Of a stretch of 7,083 nt of DNA, positions 1 to 6,775 are shown in pieces; the first letter of the stretch is position 1; each line of letters begins with the position of its first letter. This stretch comes from an uncultured Altererythrobacter sp. (GTDB lineage: Bacteria > Pseudomonadota > Alphaproteobacteria > Sphingomonadales > Sphingomonadaceae). The notes under the pieces are model-generated. The model saw only the letters and a list, made by a program, of their open reading frames with translations, was not told the origin of the DNA and searched no databases. The stretch covers positions 1 to 7,083 of the forward strand of contig CAMPIA010000063.1 in NCBI GenBank assembly GCA_946886175.1, read 5' to 3'. Made by a program: the position numbers and the translations under genes.

Positions 1-108
1 TTGTCCCGCTTTGCAACGCAGTGTTCGGCGATCTGCCGCAGGCCCGGGGATACTGATAGAATAGCGCATTCCCGCCGCGGGCCGGGGCCCCTATGCCTTC
101 GGAGATTC
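1..108 (+). other. Upstream leader of the kinase gene, weak promoter candidate
   Basis: This stretch precedes the kinase start codon. The kinase frame stays open through it back to a TTG at position 1, but the translated leader is rich in Arg, Cys and Pro and lacks family character, so I treat it as non-coding. A TAGAAT hexamer at 57-62 matches five of six bases of a sigma-70 type -10 box. No convincing -35 lies 16-18 nt upstream, so the promoter is only a guess. No other gene is visible here. Confidence 0.3.
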
Positions 109-1818
109 ATGCAGTTCGACGACCGCCTCGCCACAGTGCTGCGCCACCGCACGAGCGGCGGGCGGGCTGCGCGCACGCAGTTCCGGCAACTGCTCGACCT
201 GCTCGGCGCGCGGCGCGGGGGATACGATCGCAAGCTGCTTTCGTCCGCCTGGCTCCGGCTCGGCGCGCTGGGCGAGGCGATCCCGCCGCGCGACCGGGCG
301 GCGATGATCCGCGACGGCGGCTGGCGGTTCCGCAACCCCGAACTCGCCGCGCATCTCGCCGAGGACGAGCCCGAGGTCGCCGCTGCGGCGCTCGCCCGGG
401 CCGACCTCGTCGAAGAGGACTGGGAAGCGCTGATCCCGCGTCTGCCGATCCGCGCGCGCGGCTTTCTGCGCCTGCGCCGCGGCATGCCGCCGCGTGCGAA
501 CGAATTGCTCGAGCGGCTCGGCATTCACGACCGCGGACTGCCCGACCCCGGGCCCGCGATGGCGACCCCGATACAGGCCGAAGCCGCGCCCCCTCCACCG
601 GCGCGCGAGCGCGAACCGCTCGAGCTCACCGTCCCCGCCAACGACTTCGACGACGGCGAACCGGAGGAGGAGAGCGCGATCGGCGCGCTGGTCAAGCGGA
701 TCGAGGCGTTCCAGCGCGCCCGCGCGGAGAGCGCGCCGAGCGATTCGTCGCCCCGCCTTCCGCTGGGCGAATACGACGAGCCTGCGCGCGCGCCGCTTTC
801 CGGGTTCGCCTTCACCGCCGACTGCGAGGGCCGGATCGACTGGGCCGAGCCGCAGGTCGCGCCGATGGTCGTCGGCACGGTGCTTGCCGACGCCGGGTTC
901 CGCAAGGCGATCCGCGACTGGCAGCGGGTGCAGCGCACGCCGATCGAGCTGCGCGGCGCGCCGGCGGTCGCGGGCGACTGGCTGGTCGACGCCGCCCCGC
1001 GCTTCACCGCACCCGGCGGCCGCTTCTACGGCATGGCGGGCAAGTTCCGCCGCCCGTCCGTCGGCGCGGCGGCCGCACCGGCAGCGGACGAGGACGAGGC
1101 GGACCGCATCCGCCAGCTGCTGCACGAGCTGCGCACGCCGGTGAACGCGATCCAGGGTTTCGCCGAAGTGATCCAGCAACAGGTGTTCGGCCCGGTGCCG
1201 CACGAATATCGCGCGCTCGCGGCCAACATCGCGGGCGACGCCGCGCGTATGCTCGCCGGGTTCGACGAGCTCGACCGGCTCGCTCAGCTCGAGACCGGCG
1301 CGCTCGAGCCGCTGGAGGGCGACTGCGACTTCGCGCTGCTGTGCCGCGCGCTGGCGCGCCAGCTCGAGCCGGTGCTCGCGCCCCGCATGTCGTCGTTCGA
1401 GCTCGATATTCCCAAGGAGCCGGCGATGGTCCCGCTCGCGCTGCGCGAGGGCGAGGCGCTCGCCTGGCGCCTGCTGGCGACGCTCGCCGCGGCGATCGGG
1501 ACGGGCGAGGCGCTCCAGCTCGTCCTGCGCCGCGATGCCGCGCGGCTGACGCTGACCGCGAGCGTGCCCGCCGCGCTTGCCGACGAGGAGGATCTGTTCG
1601 CCGCCGCCCCTCGCCCCGCGGTCGGCGCGCTCAGCGCGGGCATGTTCGGCGCCGGCTTCGCGCTGCGCCTCGCGCGGGCCGAGGCGCGCGCGGCGGGCGG
1701 CGATCTCGAACAGCTCGAGGACGGCCTGCGGCTCTCGCTGCCTCTCTTGACCGCCTCGCGGCGCGATACTAGCCCCGACGAACACCGCGAGGAACGGCGG
1801 CAACCGCAAGCGCGCTGA
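109..1818 (+). CDS. Soluble PAS/HisKA histidine-kinase-like protein with degenerate ATPase domain
   Basis: A 569-residue cytosolic signalling protein with no transmembrane segment or signal peptide. Residues about 1-140 are helical and look like the alphaproteobacterial DUF2336 helical-repeat region. About 161-230 is a Pro/acidic linker. About 231-315 looks PAS-like, with GRIDW early and FYGMAGKFRRP at the end. About 332-396 is a HisKA dimerisation/phospho-acceptor helix with H-box LLHELRTP, phospho-acceptor His339 (codon 1123-1125). About 440-548 is shaped like a HATPase domain, but the N-box asparagine is absent (WRLLATLAAAIG) and no DxGxG G1 box is found. Only a G2-like glycine stretch near 511-533 remains. 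It may be a phosphotransfer protein or pseudokinase rather than an autokinase. The start ATG at 109 is chosen because GGAG lies at 101-104 and family-like sequence begins there; the short spacing leaves some doubt. The gene probably forms an operon with the deacetylase 32 nt downstream. Confidence 0.85.
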   Translation: MQFDDRLATVLRHRTSGGRAARTQFRQLLDLLGARRGGYDRKLLSSAWLRLGALGEAIPPRDRAAMIRDGGWRFRNPELAAHLAEDEPEVAAAALARADLVEEDWEALIPRLPIRARGFLRLRRGMPPRANELLERLGIHDRGLPDPGPAMATPIQAEAAPPPPAREREPLELTVPANDFDDGEPEEESAIGALVKRIEAFQRARAESAPSDSSPRLPLGEYDEPARAPLSGFAFTADCEGRIDWAEPQVAPMVVGTVLADAGFRKAIRDWQRVQRTPIELRGAPAVAGDWLVDAAPRFTAPGGRFYGMAGKFRRPSVGAAAAPAADEDEADRIRQLLHELRTPVNAIQGFAEVIQQQVFGPVPHEYRALAANIAGDAARMLAGFDELDRLAQLETGALEPLEGDCDFALLCRALARQLEPVLAPRMSSFELDIPKEPAMVPLALREGEALAWRLLATLAAAIGTGEALQLVLRRDAARLTLTASVPAALADEEDLFAAAPRPAVGALSAGMFGAGFALRLARAEARAAGGDLEQLEDGLRLSLPLLTASRRDTSPDEHREERRQPQAR

Positions 1819-1850
1819 CCCGTTCGGCCCGTCCGCAGGAGGACCAGCGC

Positions 1851-2849
1851 ATGAGCCGAACGCCCGACAGCTTGCCTCCCCCCGGACCCAGGGCGCGTTT
1901 CGCCCCGGAATTCGGACGGCGCGTGCTGCTGACCGTGGACACCGAGGAGGAGTTCGACTGGACCGGGCCCTTCACCCGCGACCGCCACGGGCTCGATCAC
2001 CTGCCGCGGCTGCGCAATTTCCAGGCGTTCTGCGAATCGCATCACATCGTGCCGAGCTATCTGATCGACTGGCCGGTCGCGACCTCGACGCTGGCCCGGG
2101 ACATCCTCGGCGACGCCGTCGCGCGCGGCAAGGCCGAGGTCGGCATCCAGCTCCACCCCTGGGTCAACCCGCCGTTCGAGGAGGAGGTGACCGCACGCAA
2201 TTCCTACGCCGGCAACCTGCCGCCCGACCTCGAGCGGGCCAAGTTCCTGCGCCTGCGCGACGCCATCGCTGAGAACTTCGGCGCCAGTCCGCAGCTCTAC
2301 CGCGCAGGCCGCTACGGCTTCGGCCCCGCCACCGCCGAGCTGCTGCGCGACGCGGGTGTGGCGATCGACAGCTCGTTCCGCGCGCTGTTCGACTATCGCG
2401 CCGGACATGGGCCGGACTACAGCGGTTATCCGCTCGAACCGTTCTGGCTCGACGGCGAAATGTCGGTGCTCGAGCTGCCGCTGACCACGGTGTACTGGGG
2501 CATGCTGCGGCGGCAGGGCCGCGCGCTCCACCCGATGCTGTCGCGGATGCCGCGAATGAGCGGGCTGTTCGCGCGCGTCGGGCTGCTCGAACGGATTCCG
2601 ATGACCCCCGAAGGCACGACGATCGACGAGGCTATCCGCGGGCTCGACATGGCGCTCGACGACGGGCTGCCGCTGATCGTGCTGTCGTTCCACAGCCCCT
2701 CGCTCGCGCTCGGCCACACGCCCTATGTCGAGACCGACGCCGATCTCGACGCGCTCTACGACTGGTTTCGCGCGGTGTTCGCCTATCTCGGCCAGCACGG
2801 CGTGCGGCCGACGACGGTGGCCGAAATCATGCGATCGGTGATCGGCTGA
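1851..2849 (+). CDS. Polysaccharide deacetylase family protein (WalW-like, CE4/NodB fold)
   Basis: A 332-residue protein, probably a metal-dependent deacetylase acting on a cell-surface sugar or its precursor. The opening strand VLLTVDTEEEFDW (Asp30) replaces the usual TFDDG metal-binding motif. GIQLHPWVNPP follows with His102; the classical second zinc His of the HxxxH motif is Asn106 here. YRAGRYG (Arg151) resembles the catalytic-arginine motif, and VLSFHSP (His281) resembles the last LH motif. These features recall the WalW group of putative LPS-biosynthesis deacetylases; that match is from memory. No signal peptide or membrane segment is seen, so the protein is probably cytoplasmic. The ATG at 1851 is supported by a strong AGGAGGA at 1837-1843 with 7-nt spacing. 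The gene lies 32 nt after the kinase-like gene. Substrate unknown. Confidence 0.85.
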   Translation: MSRTPDSLPPPGPRARFAPEFGRRVLLTVDTEEEFDWTGPFTRDRHGLDHLPRLRNFQAFCESHHIVPSYLIDWPVATSTLARDILGDAVARGKAEVGIQLHPWVNPPFEEEVTARNSYAGNLPPDLERAKFLRLRDAIAENFGASPQLYRAGRYGFGPATAELLRDAGVAIDSSFRALFDYRAGHGPDYSGYPLEPFWLDGEMSVLELPLTTVYWGMLRRQGRALHPMLSRMPRMSGLFARVGLLERIPMTPEGTTIDEAIRGLDMALDDGLPLIVLSFHSPSLALGHTPYVETDADLDALYDWFRAVFAYLGQHGVRPTTVAEIMRSVIG

Positions 2850-2857
2850 CCGCAGCC

Positions 2858-2882
2858 GCTTGCGCGCGCCCGCGGCGCAAGC
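2858..2882 (+). terminator. Hairpin after the deacetylase gene, possible weak terminator
   Basis: A perfect 8-bp inverted repeat, GCTTGCGC at 2858-2865 and GCGCAAGC at 2875-2882, encloses a 9-nt loop. It begins 9 nt after the deacetylase stop codon and ends 30 nt before the isoleucine tRNA. No T-tract follows, so it is not a canonical Rho-independent terminator. It could still stabilise the mRNA 3' end or assist termination. Confidence 0.4.
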
Positions 2883-2912
2883 TAGTCCGCGCGCGCCGAT
2901 CGGTATCCCAAG

Positions 2913-2986
2913 GGGCCTGTAGCTCAGTTGGTTAGAGCTGGCCGCTCATAACGGCTAGGTCGCGGGTTCGAGTCCTGCCGGGCCCA
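2913..2986 (+). tRNA. tRNA-Ile2 (CAT anticodon, lysidine-modified)
   Basis: A complete cloverleaf. The acceptor stem GGGCCTG (2913-2919) pairs with CGGGCCC (2979-2985) with one G-U pair. The D stem is GCTC/GAGC, and the anticodon stem GGCCG/CGGCT closes the loop CTCATAA. The anticodon CAT is at 2947-2949. The T arm is GCGGG-TTCGAGT-CCTGC. The discriminator base is A2986. A CAT anticodon can mean initiator Met, elongator Met or Ile2. The C4-G69 and C5-G68 acceptor pairs are the known TilS recognition pairs of tRNA-Ile2, and the wobble G27-U43 pair also matches E. coli Ile2, so Ile2 is favoured over Met. The gene is followed by CCG rather than CCA, so CCA must be added by nucleotidyltransferase. 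It lies 27 nt before tRNA-Pro and is probably co-transcribed with it. Confidence 0.9.
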
Positions 2987-3013
2987 CCGGATACCGCGAT
3001 GGCCATACAAGGT

Positions 3014-3090
<77 letters not shown>

Positions 3091-3091
3091 A

Positions 3092-3138
3092 CATTTTGAA
3101 ACTCGAAAGTGTCAGGGGCACACTTTCCGACCAAAATG
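3092..3138. repeat. Nested inverted repeat downstream of tRNA-Pro (REP-like or hairpin)
   Basis: Two nested perfect arms are present. The outer pair is CATTTTG (3092-3098) with CAAAATG (3132-3138), 7 bp. The inner pair is GAAAGTGT (3105-3112) with ACACTTTC (3120-3127), 8 bp, around a 7-nt loop CAGGGGC. An asymmetric internal loop (6 and 4 nt) separates them. The structure starts one base after the encoded CCA of tRNA-Pro. No T-tract follows on either strand, so a standard terminator is unlikely. The AAAGTGTCAGG..CACACTTT core resembles short palindromic REP-type elements; this is an impression, not a match. Confidence 0.6.
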
Positions 3139-3152
3139 CTCCAAGCGAAGCG

Positions 3153-3166
3153 CGGGCGTCCGCCCG
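3153..3166 (-). terminator. Small GC hairpin downstream of marR, possible terminator
   Basis: CGGGC and GCCCG form a 5-bp stem with a 4-nt loop, 6-19 nt beyond the marR stop codon on the minus strand. The nearest T-run in the direction of marR transcription is about 15 nt further on, so it is a poor intrinsic terminator. It could help end the marR transcript together with the larger inverted repeat beyond it. Confidence 0.3.
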
Positions 3167-3171
3167 GCCGA

Positions 3172-3573
3172 TCACAGCTTCTCCAGCAATCCTTGCAGCA
3201 TCGGGCCCGAGCGTTGCAGTTCTGCGCGGTGGGCGACCGATAGCGAGGTGAGGATTTCCGCCGCGTGCGCGGTCAGGCGGAGGCGGACCTGCCGACGGTC
3301 GGCGGCGTCGTGCGCGCGGATCGCGAGATCCTGCCGTTCGAGTCTTGCGGCGAGTTCGGAGGCGCTGTGCGGCCGCAACAGCAGGCGTTCCGCCAGTTCG
3401 CCCACCAGCATGCCGCCCTCGCCCGCCGCGCGGATCGCCAGCAGCGCCTGGTGCTGCTGCGGCGTCAGCCCCGCGCCCCGCGCGGCGTTCTCCGAGAAAT
3501 GCAGAAAGCGCCGCAATTCGTAGCGGAAGCCCGCCAGCGCGCGATAGCTTTCCTCGTCGAGTTCGCCCGTCAT
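3172..3573 (-). CDS. MarR-family transcriptional regulator
   Basis: A 133-residue winged-helix regulator of typical MarR length. Helix 1 (about 7-30) is the dimerisation arm. The winged-helix DNA-binding domain spans about 36-101, with recognition helix near HSASELAARLERQ (69-81). The wing contains DAADRRQVRLRLT (89-101), carrying the D-x-R-R type motif of MarR proteins. The C-terminal helix (about 102-131) completes the dimer. There is no cysteine, so a thiol-oxidation switch like OhrR is not expected; a small ligand is more likely. The start at 3573 is chosen because AAGGG sits 6 nt upstream on this strand (plus-strand 3580-3584). A longer start at 3627 would place coding sequence over the palindromic operator. 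The gene is divergent from the CLC gene and is the likely repressor of both itself and CLC-MATE. Confidence 0.92.
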   Translation of the reverse strand: MTGELDEESYRALAGFRYELRRFLHFSENAARGAGLTPQQHQALLAIRAAGEGGMLVGELAERLLLRPHSASELAARLERQDLAIRAHDAADRRQVRLRLTAHAAEILTSLSVAHRAELQRSGPMLQGLLEKL

Positions 3574-3582
3574 CCTGCACCC

Positions 3583-3609
3583 TTGAAAAATATCGTATCG
3601 CGATATACC
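3583..3609. promoter_or_regulatory. Palindromic operator and divergent promoter region between marR and CLC
   Basis: The 66-nt gap between the two divergent start codons holds a perfect 10-bp palindrome TATCGCGATA (3596-3605). It overlaps a spaced inverted repeat, ATATCG (3590-3595) N5 CGATAT (3601-3606). AT-rich dyads of this size are typical MarR binding sites. On the plus strand a TTGAAA (3583-3588) and TATACC (3604-3609) lie 15 nt apart as a poor promoter. On the minus strand TTGTGA and TATATC (rc of 3602-3607) lie 16 nt apart and could serve marR. In both cases the palindrome covers the -10 region, so binding would repress. Promoter hexamers are tentative; the palindrome is directly visible. 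Confidence 0.65.
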
Positions 3610-3639
3610 GGCGCCGCTTCGACTCACAAGAGATCAACG

Positions 3640-5403
3640 ATGACCGACGGACCCACGCAGCCGCTTCCCCGGACTGTGGCCCACCGCCCGCGCGCGGCCG
3701 ATCACAGCGCGGACAAGCGAATGCTCGTGCTCGCGGCGATGGCGCTGGTGACCGGCACCGGCGGCGCGTTCGCCGCATGGCTGCTGCTGCATCTGATCGA
3801 GCTGATGGTGAACCTGTTCTGGTATCAGCGTATTTCGCTCGAGCCCGCCTCGATCGTCGATGCGGCAACCGGGCCGATCGTGTTGATCGTTCCCGTCGTC
3901 GGCAGCCTGATCGTGGGGCTGATGGCGCGCTTCGGCTCGGACAAGATCCGCGGCCACGGCATTCCCGAGGCGATCGAGGCGATCCTTTATGGCGAGAGCA
4001 AGCTGTCGCCGCGCGTCGCGATCCTCAAGCCGCTCTCCTCCGCCATTTCGATCGGCAGCGGCGGGCCGTTCGGCGCCGAGGGGCCGATCATCATGACCGG
4101 CGGGGCGATCGGATCGCTGTTCGCGCAGCGCTTCCGGCTGACCGCGGCCGAACGCAAGACGCTGCTCGTGGCCGGCGCCGCGGCGGGGATGACCGCGATT
4201 TTCGGCACGCCGATCGCCGCCATCCTGCTCGCGATCGAAGTGCTGTTGTTCGAATGGAAGCCGCGCAGCTTCGTGCCGGTGATCGTCAGCGCGCTGGTCG
4301 CGTTCGCCTGGCGGCCACTGCTGATCGGCAGCGGGCCGCTGTTTCCCTTCGACGCCACGCTGCCGGTGGACGGCGTGGTGCTGCTGCTCGCCGGCGCGCT
4401 CGGCTGCCTCGCGGGCGGCGTGGCCGGCCTGCTGTCGACGTTGCTCTACCGGGTAGAGGATGCCTTTCACCGCCTGCCGGTGCACTGGATGTGGTGGCCC
4501 GCGCTTGGCGCGGTGATCGTAGGGCTGGGCGGTCTGATCGAGCCGCGTGTGCTCGGCGCGGGATACGGCAGCATTCAGGACCTGCTCGACGGCCGCATGG
4601 TGCTCGCCGCGATGCTGCTATTGTTCGCGGTGAAGGCGGTGGTGTGGCTGATCGCGCTCGGCTCCGGCACATCGGGCGGCGTGCTCGCGCCGCTGCTCAT
4701 CCTCGGCGGCGCGCTGGGCGGGGTCGCCGGGCACTGGCTGCCGGGCGGCAGCGGCCCGTGGGCGATGCTCGGCATGGCGGGCGTGATGAGCGCGGCGATG
4801 CGGGCGCCGCTCACCTCGGCGATTTTCGTGGTCGAGCTGACCGGTCATTTCGCCGAGCTGCCCGCCGCGATCGCCGCCTCGGGCGCGGCCTTCGCGATCA
4901 CCGTGCTGGTGCTCAAGCGTTCGATCCTGACCGAGAAGATTTCGCGCAGGGGCCGCCATATCAGCCAGGAATTCAGCGTCGATCCGCTCGCGCTCGGCAT
5001 GGCGGCCGATCTGATGACGCGCGATCCCGAAACCTTTCCCGAGACGATGACCATCGCCGAGGCGCGCCATTTCTTCGAGACCAGCGCCGACCACCAGACT
5101 TATCCGGTGGTCGACGGCGACCATTGCCCGGTCGGGCTTGCCGCGCGCCGCGACGCGCTGCGCTGGCGCCAGCTCGACGAGCAGACGACCGAACTCGGCG
5201 ATCTGCTGTCGGACCGCTCGCTGCCGGTGGTCACGCCCGATACCCCGGCCGACGCGATCGCCAACCTGATGATCGCCAACGAGGTCGGCCGGATCTGCGT
5301 GGTCGCGCCCGAGGACGGCCGTTTGATCGGCATCATCTCGCGCCGCGACCTGCTGCAATCGCGCGCCGCCGTGCTACGAGGCGAGCTCGACCGCGCACGT
5401 TAG
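3640..5403 (+). CDS. CLC-family chloride channel/transporter with C-terminal CBS domains
   Basis: A 587-residue inner-membrane anion transport protein. The CLC core spans about 27-430 and carries the three signature loops: GHGIPE (105-110, GSGIP position), GPFGAEGP (142-149, GREGP position, with gating Glu147 kept) and GVLAP (347-351, GxFxP position). A CBS pair follows at about 454-572, beginning MAADLMTRDPETF and ending IGIISRRDLL, and is likely to sense a nucleotide or ionic strength. Compared with E. coli ClcA, Ser107 is His106, Phe357 is Leu349, and proton glutamate Glu203 corresponds to Val201 (IEVLLFEW). A channel or altered coupling is therefore possible. The start ATG at 3640 has a weak AAGAGA at 3628-3633; an in-frame upstream extension would run through marR antisense and is rejected. 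The MATE gene follows after 25 nt, so the pair is probably an operon under MarR control. Confidence 0.93.
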   Translation: MTDGPTQPLPRTVAHRPRAADHSADKRMLVLAAMALVTGTGGAFAAWLLLHLIELMVNLFWYQRISLEPASIVDAATGPIVLIVPVVGSLIVGLMARFGSDKIRGHGIPEAIEAILYGESKLSPRVAILKPLSSAISIGSGGPFGAEGPIIMTGGAIGSLFAQRFRLTAAERKTLLVAGAAAGMTAIFGTPIAAILLAIEVLLFEWKPRSFVPVIVSALVAFAWRPLLIGSGPLFPFDATLPVDGVVLLLAGALGCLAGGVAGLLSTLLYRVEDAFHRLPVHWMWWPALGAVIVGLGGLIEPRVLGAGYGSIQDLLDGRMVLAAMLLLFAVKAVVWLIALGSGTSGGVLAPLLILGGALGGVAGHWLPGGSGPWAMLGMAGVMSAAMRAPLTSAIFVVELTGHFAELPAAIAASGAAFAITVLVLKRSILTEKISRRGRHISQEFSVDPLALGMAADLMTRDPETFPETMTIAEARHFFETSADHQTYPVVDGDHCPVGLAARRDALRWRQLDEQTTELGDLLSDRSLPVVTPDTPADAIANLMIANEVGRICVVAPEDGRLIGIISRRDLLQSRAAVLRGELDRAR

Positions 5404-5417
5404 GACCGCGCAAGAGC

Positions 5418-5422
5418 AGGAG
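5418..5422 (+). promoter_or_regulatory. Shine-Dalgarno AGGAG deciding a TTG start
   Basis: AGGAG lies 6 nt before a TTG codon at 5429. No ATG or GTG at comparable spacing exists here. The first in-frame ATG downstream (Met23) would remove most of membrane helix 1, so the TTG start is preferred. Confidence 0.7.
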
Positions 5423-5428
5423 ACCCGC

Positions 5429-6769
5429 TTGTCCTCGCGAGCCGCATCGCCGTCTCTCGACACCCGCGCGATCTGGGCGATCGCCCTGCCCGCGATGGTG
5501 ACCAATGTGGCGACCGCTCTGATCGGGGTGGGCGACATGTGGATCGTCGGGCGGCTGGGCGATGCCTCGGCCCAGGGTGCGGTCGACGTGGGCGCGCGGC
5601 TGTTCGCGGTGCTGTTCACCGTGATGAACTTCCTCAAGACCGGGACCACCGGGCTGGTCGCGCAGGCGGGTACGCGCAGCGGCGCGGCCGAGCAGGCGGC
5701 GATTCTGGTGCGCGGGGCCGCGATCGGGCTCGCCATTGCGGCCATGCTGCTGATCGCAAAGCCGGTGCTGATGCCCGCGATGCTGAACGTGCTCGGCGCG
5801 CAAGGAGAGGTTCTCGCAGCGGCGCGAACCTATACCGAAATCCGCTACTGGACCGCGCCCGGCGTGATGCTCAACCTCGCGCTGATCGGCTATCTGGTCG
5901 GGCGGCGCCGGATGGGCGCGGTGCTGCTGTTCGAGGTCGGCTACAATCTGACCAATATCGCGCTCGGCCTGTGGTTCGTGCTCGGGCTCGACATGGGCGT
6001 CGCGGGGGTCGGCTGGTCGAGCTTCGCCGCCGAATACGCCAAGCTCGCGGTGGTCGCCGCGTTCGTGCTGCGCGGCGAGCACGGCCGGCTGGTGCTCGAG
6101 GCCGCAGGCGAACGCACGGTGCTGCGCTGGGCGAACCTCAGGCCGTTCCTCTCTCTCAACCGCGACTTGTTCCTGCGCACCGTGGTGCTGATGATCGCGC
6201 TCGCCGCGCTGACCCGGCTCAGCGCCGAGCGCGGCGCGGTCACGCTCGCGGCGAACGGCATCCTCTACCAGATGTTCGTCTTCACCGCGCTGCTGCTCGA
6301 CGGGTTCGAGAATGCCGCGCAAGTGCTCAACGGCGAGCGCCGCGGGGCCGACGACCGCGCGGGCTTTACCGCCTACATCAAGGCGATCCTGCTGCGCGGG
6401 TTCGGCGCCGCCTTGCTGGTGGCGGCGGGCTTCGCGCTGTTCGCCGATCCGATCCTCGCCAGCTTCGCCGCGACCGACGGGGTGGCGCGCGCCGCGCAGG
6501 CGCAGGCGATCTGGCTGGTGCTGATCCCGTTCGCCGGGGTCGCGGGGTTCGTGTTCGACGGGGTGTTCGTCGGCGCGAGCTGGACCCGCGCGCTGCTGCT
6601 CTCGATGCTCGGCGCGGTGCTGGTCTATGCCGCCGCGCTGTGGCTCGCCTGGCCGCACGGCAACTGGGGCCTGTGGCTGGCCTTTACGCTGTTCCTCGCC
6701 GCGCGGGCCAGCCTCCAGGCCATGATGCTGCCCGCGCTGATGCGGCGCGGGTTCCCGGCCGCGAAATAG
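5429..6769 (+). CDS. MATE-family efflux transporter (DinF-like)
   Basis: A 446-residue inner-membrane antiporter, usual length for a MATE protein, with about 12 hydrophobic helices in two lobes. Helix 1 has the pattern IALPAMVTNVATALIGVGDMWIVGRLG with Pro21 and Asp36; Asp36 is positioned like the helix-1 acidic residue that couples cation binding in the family. TGTTGLVAQAGTRSG (71-85) is the first-lobe loop. LLLDGFENAAQVLNGERRG (288-306) is the second-lobe equivalent and resembles the LxDGFANAAE pattern of DinF-like members. It should export a drug, dye or metabolite in exchange for H+ or Na+; the substrate cannot be read from sequence. The TTG start is backed by AGGAG. The gene follows the CLC gene by 25 nt and shares its likely MarR-controlled promoter. 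Its stop lies 6 nt from the convergent peptidase stop. Confidence 0.9.
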   Translation: MSSRAASPSLDTRAIWAIALPAMVTNVATALIGVGDMWIVGRLGDASAQGAVDVGARLFAVLFTVMNFLKTGTTGLVAQAGTRSGAAEQAAILVRGAAIGLAIAAMLLIAKPVLMPAMLNVLGAQGEVLAAARTYTEIRYWTAPGVMLNLALIGYLVGRRRMGAVLLFEVGYNLTNIALGLWFVLGLDMGVAGVGWSSFAAEYAKLAVVAAFVLRGEHGRLVLEAAGERTVLRWANLRPFLSLNRDLFLRTVVLMIALAALTRLSAERGAVTLAANGILYQMFVFTALLLDGFENAAQVLNGERRGADDRAGFTAYIKAILLRGFGAALLVAAGFALFADPILASFAATDGVARAAQAQAIWLVLIPFAGVAGFVFDGVFVGASWTRALLLSMLGAVLVYAAALWLAWPHGNWGLWLAFTLFLAARASLQAMMLPALMRRGFPAAK

Positions 6770-6775
6770 ACGCCG

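Noticed and set aside
79..90. GC-rich dyad GGGCC-GG-GGCCC before the kinase start
   Set aside because: The loop is too short for a stable hairpin, and such dyads are expected by chance at this GC content.
91..1809. 572-residue minus-strand open frame opposite the kinase gene
   Set aside because: Arg/Ala/Glu-rich composition with no recognisable domain, as expected for the mirror frame of a GC-rich gene. The plus strand carries HisKA and PAS-like motifs.
3574..3627. Longer marR start (GTG at 3625-3627)
   Set aside because: It would add 18 atypical residues encoded over the palindromic operator. The ATG at 3571-3573 has an AAGGG site 6 nt upstream.
3265..3639. Upstream extension of the CLC frame
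   Set aside because: It would run antisense through marR and over the operator. A family-like N-terminus begins at the ATG at 3640.
3345..5501. 718-residue plus-strand frame across marR, CLC and the start of MATE
   Set aside because: Arg-rich shadow in another frame, spanning several genuine genes. The CLC signature motifs lie in the other frame.
5333..6658. 441-residue minus-strand frame opposite MATE
   Set aside because: Composition rich in Arg, Gln, His and Glu, no motif, and antisense to a clear 12-helix transporter.
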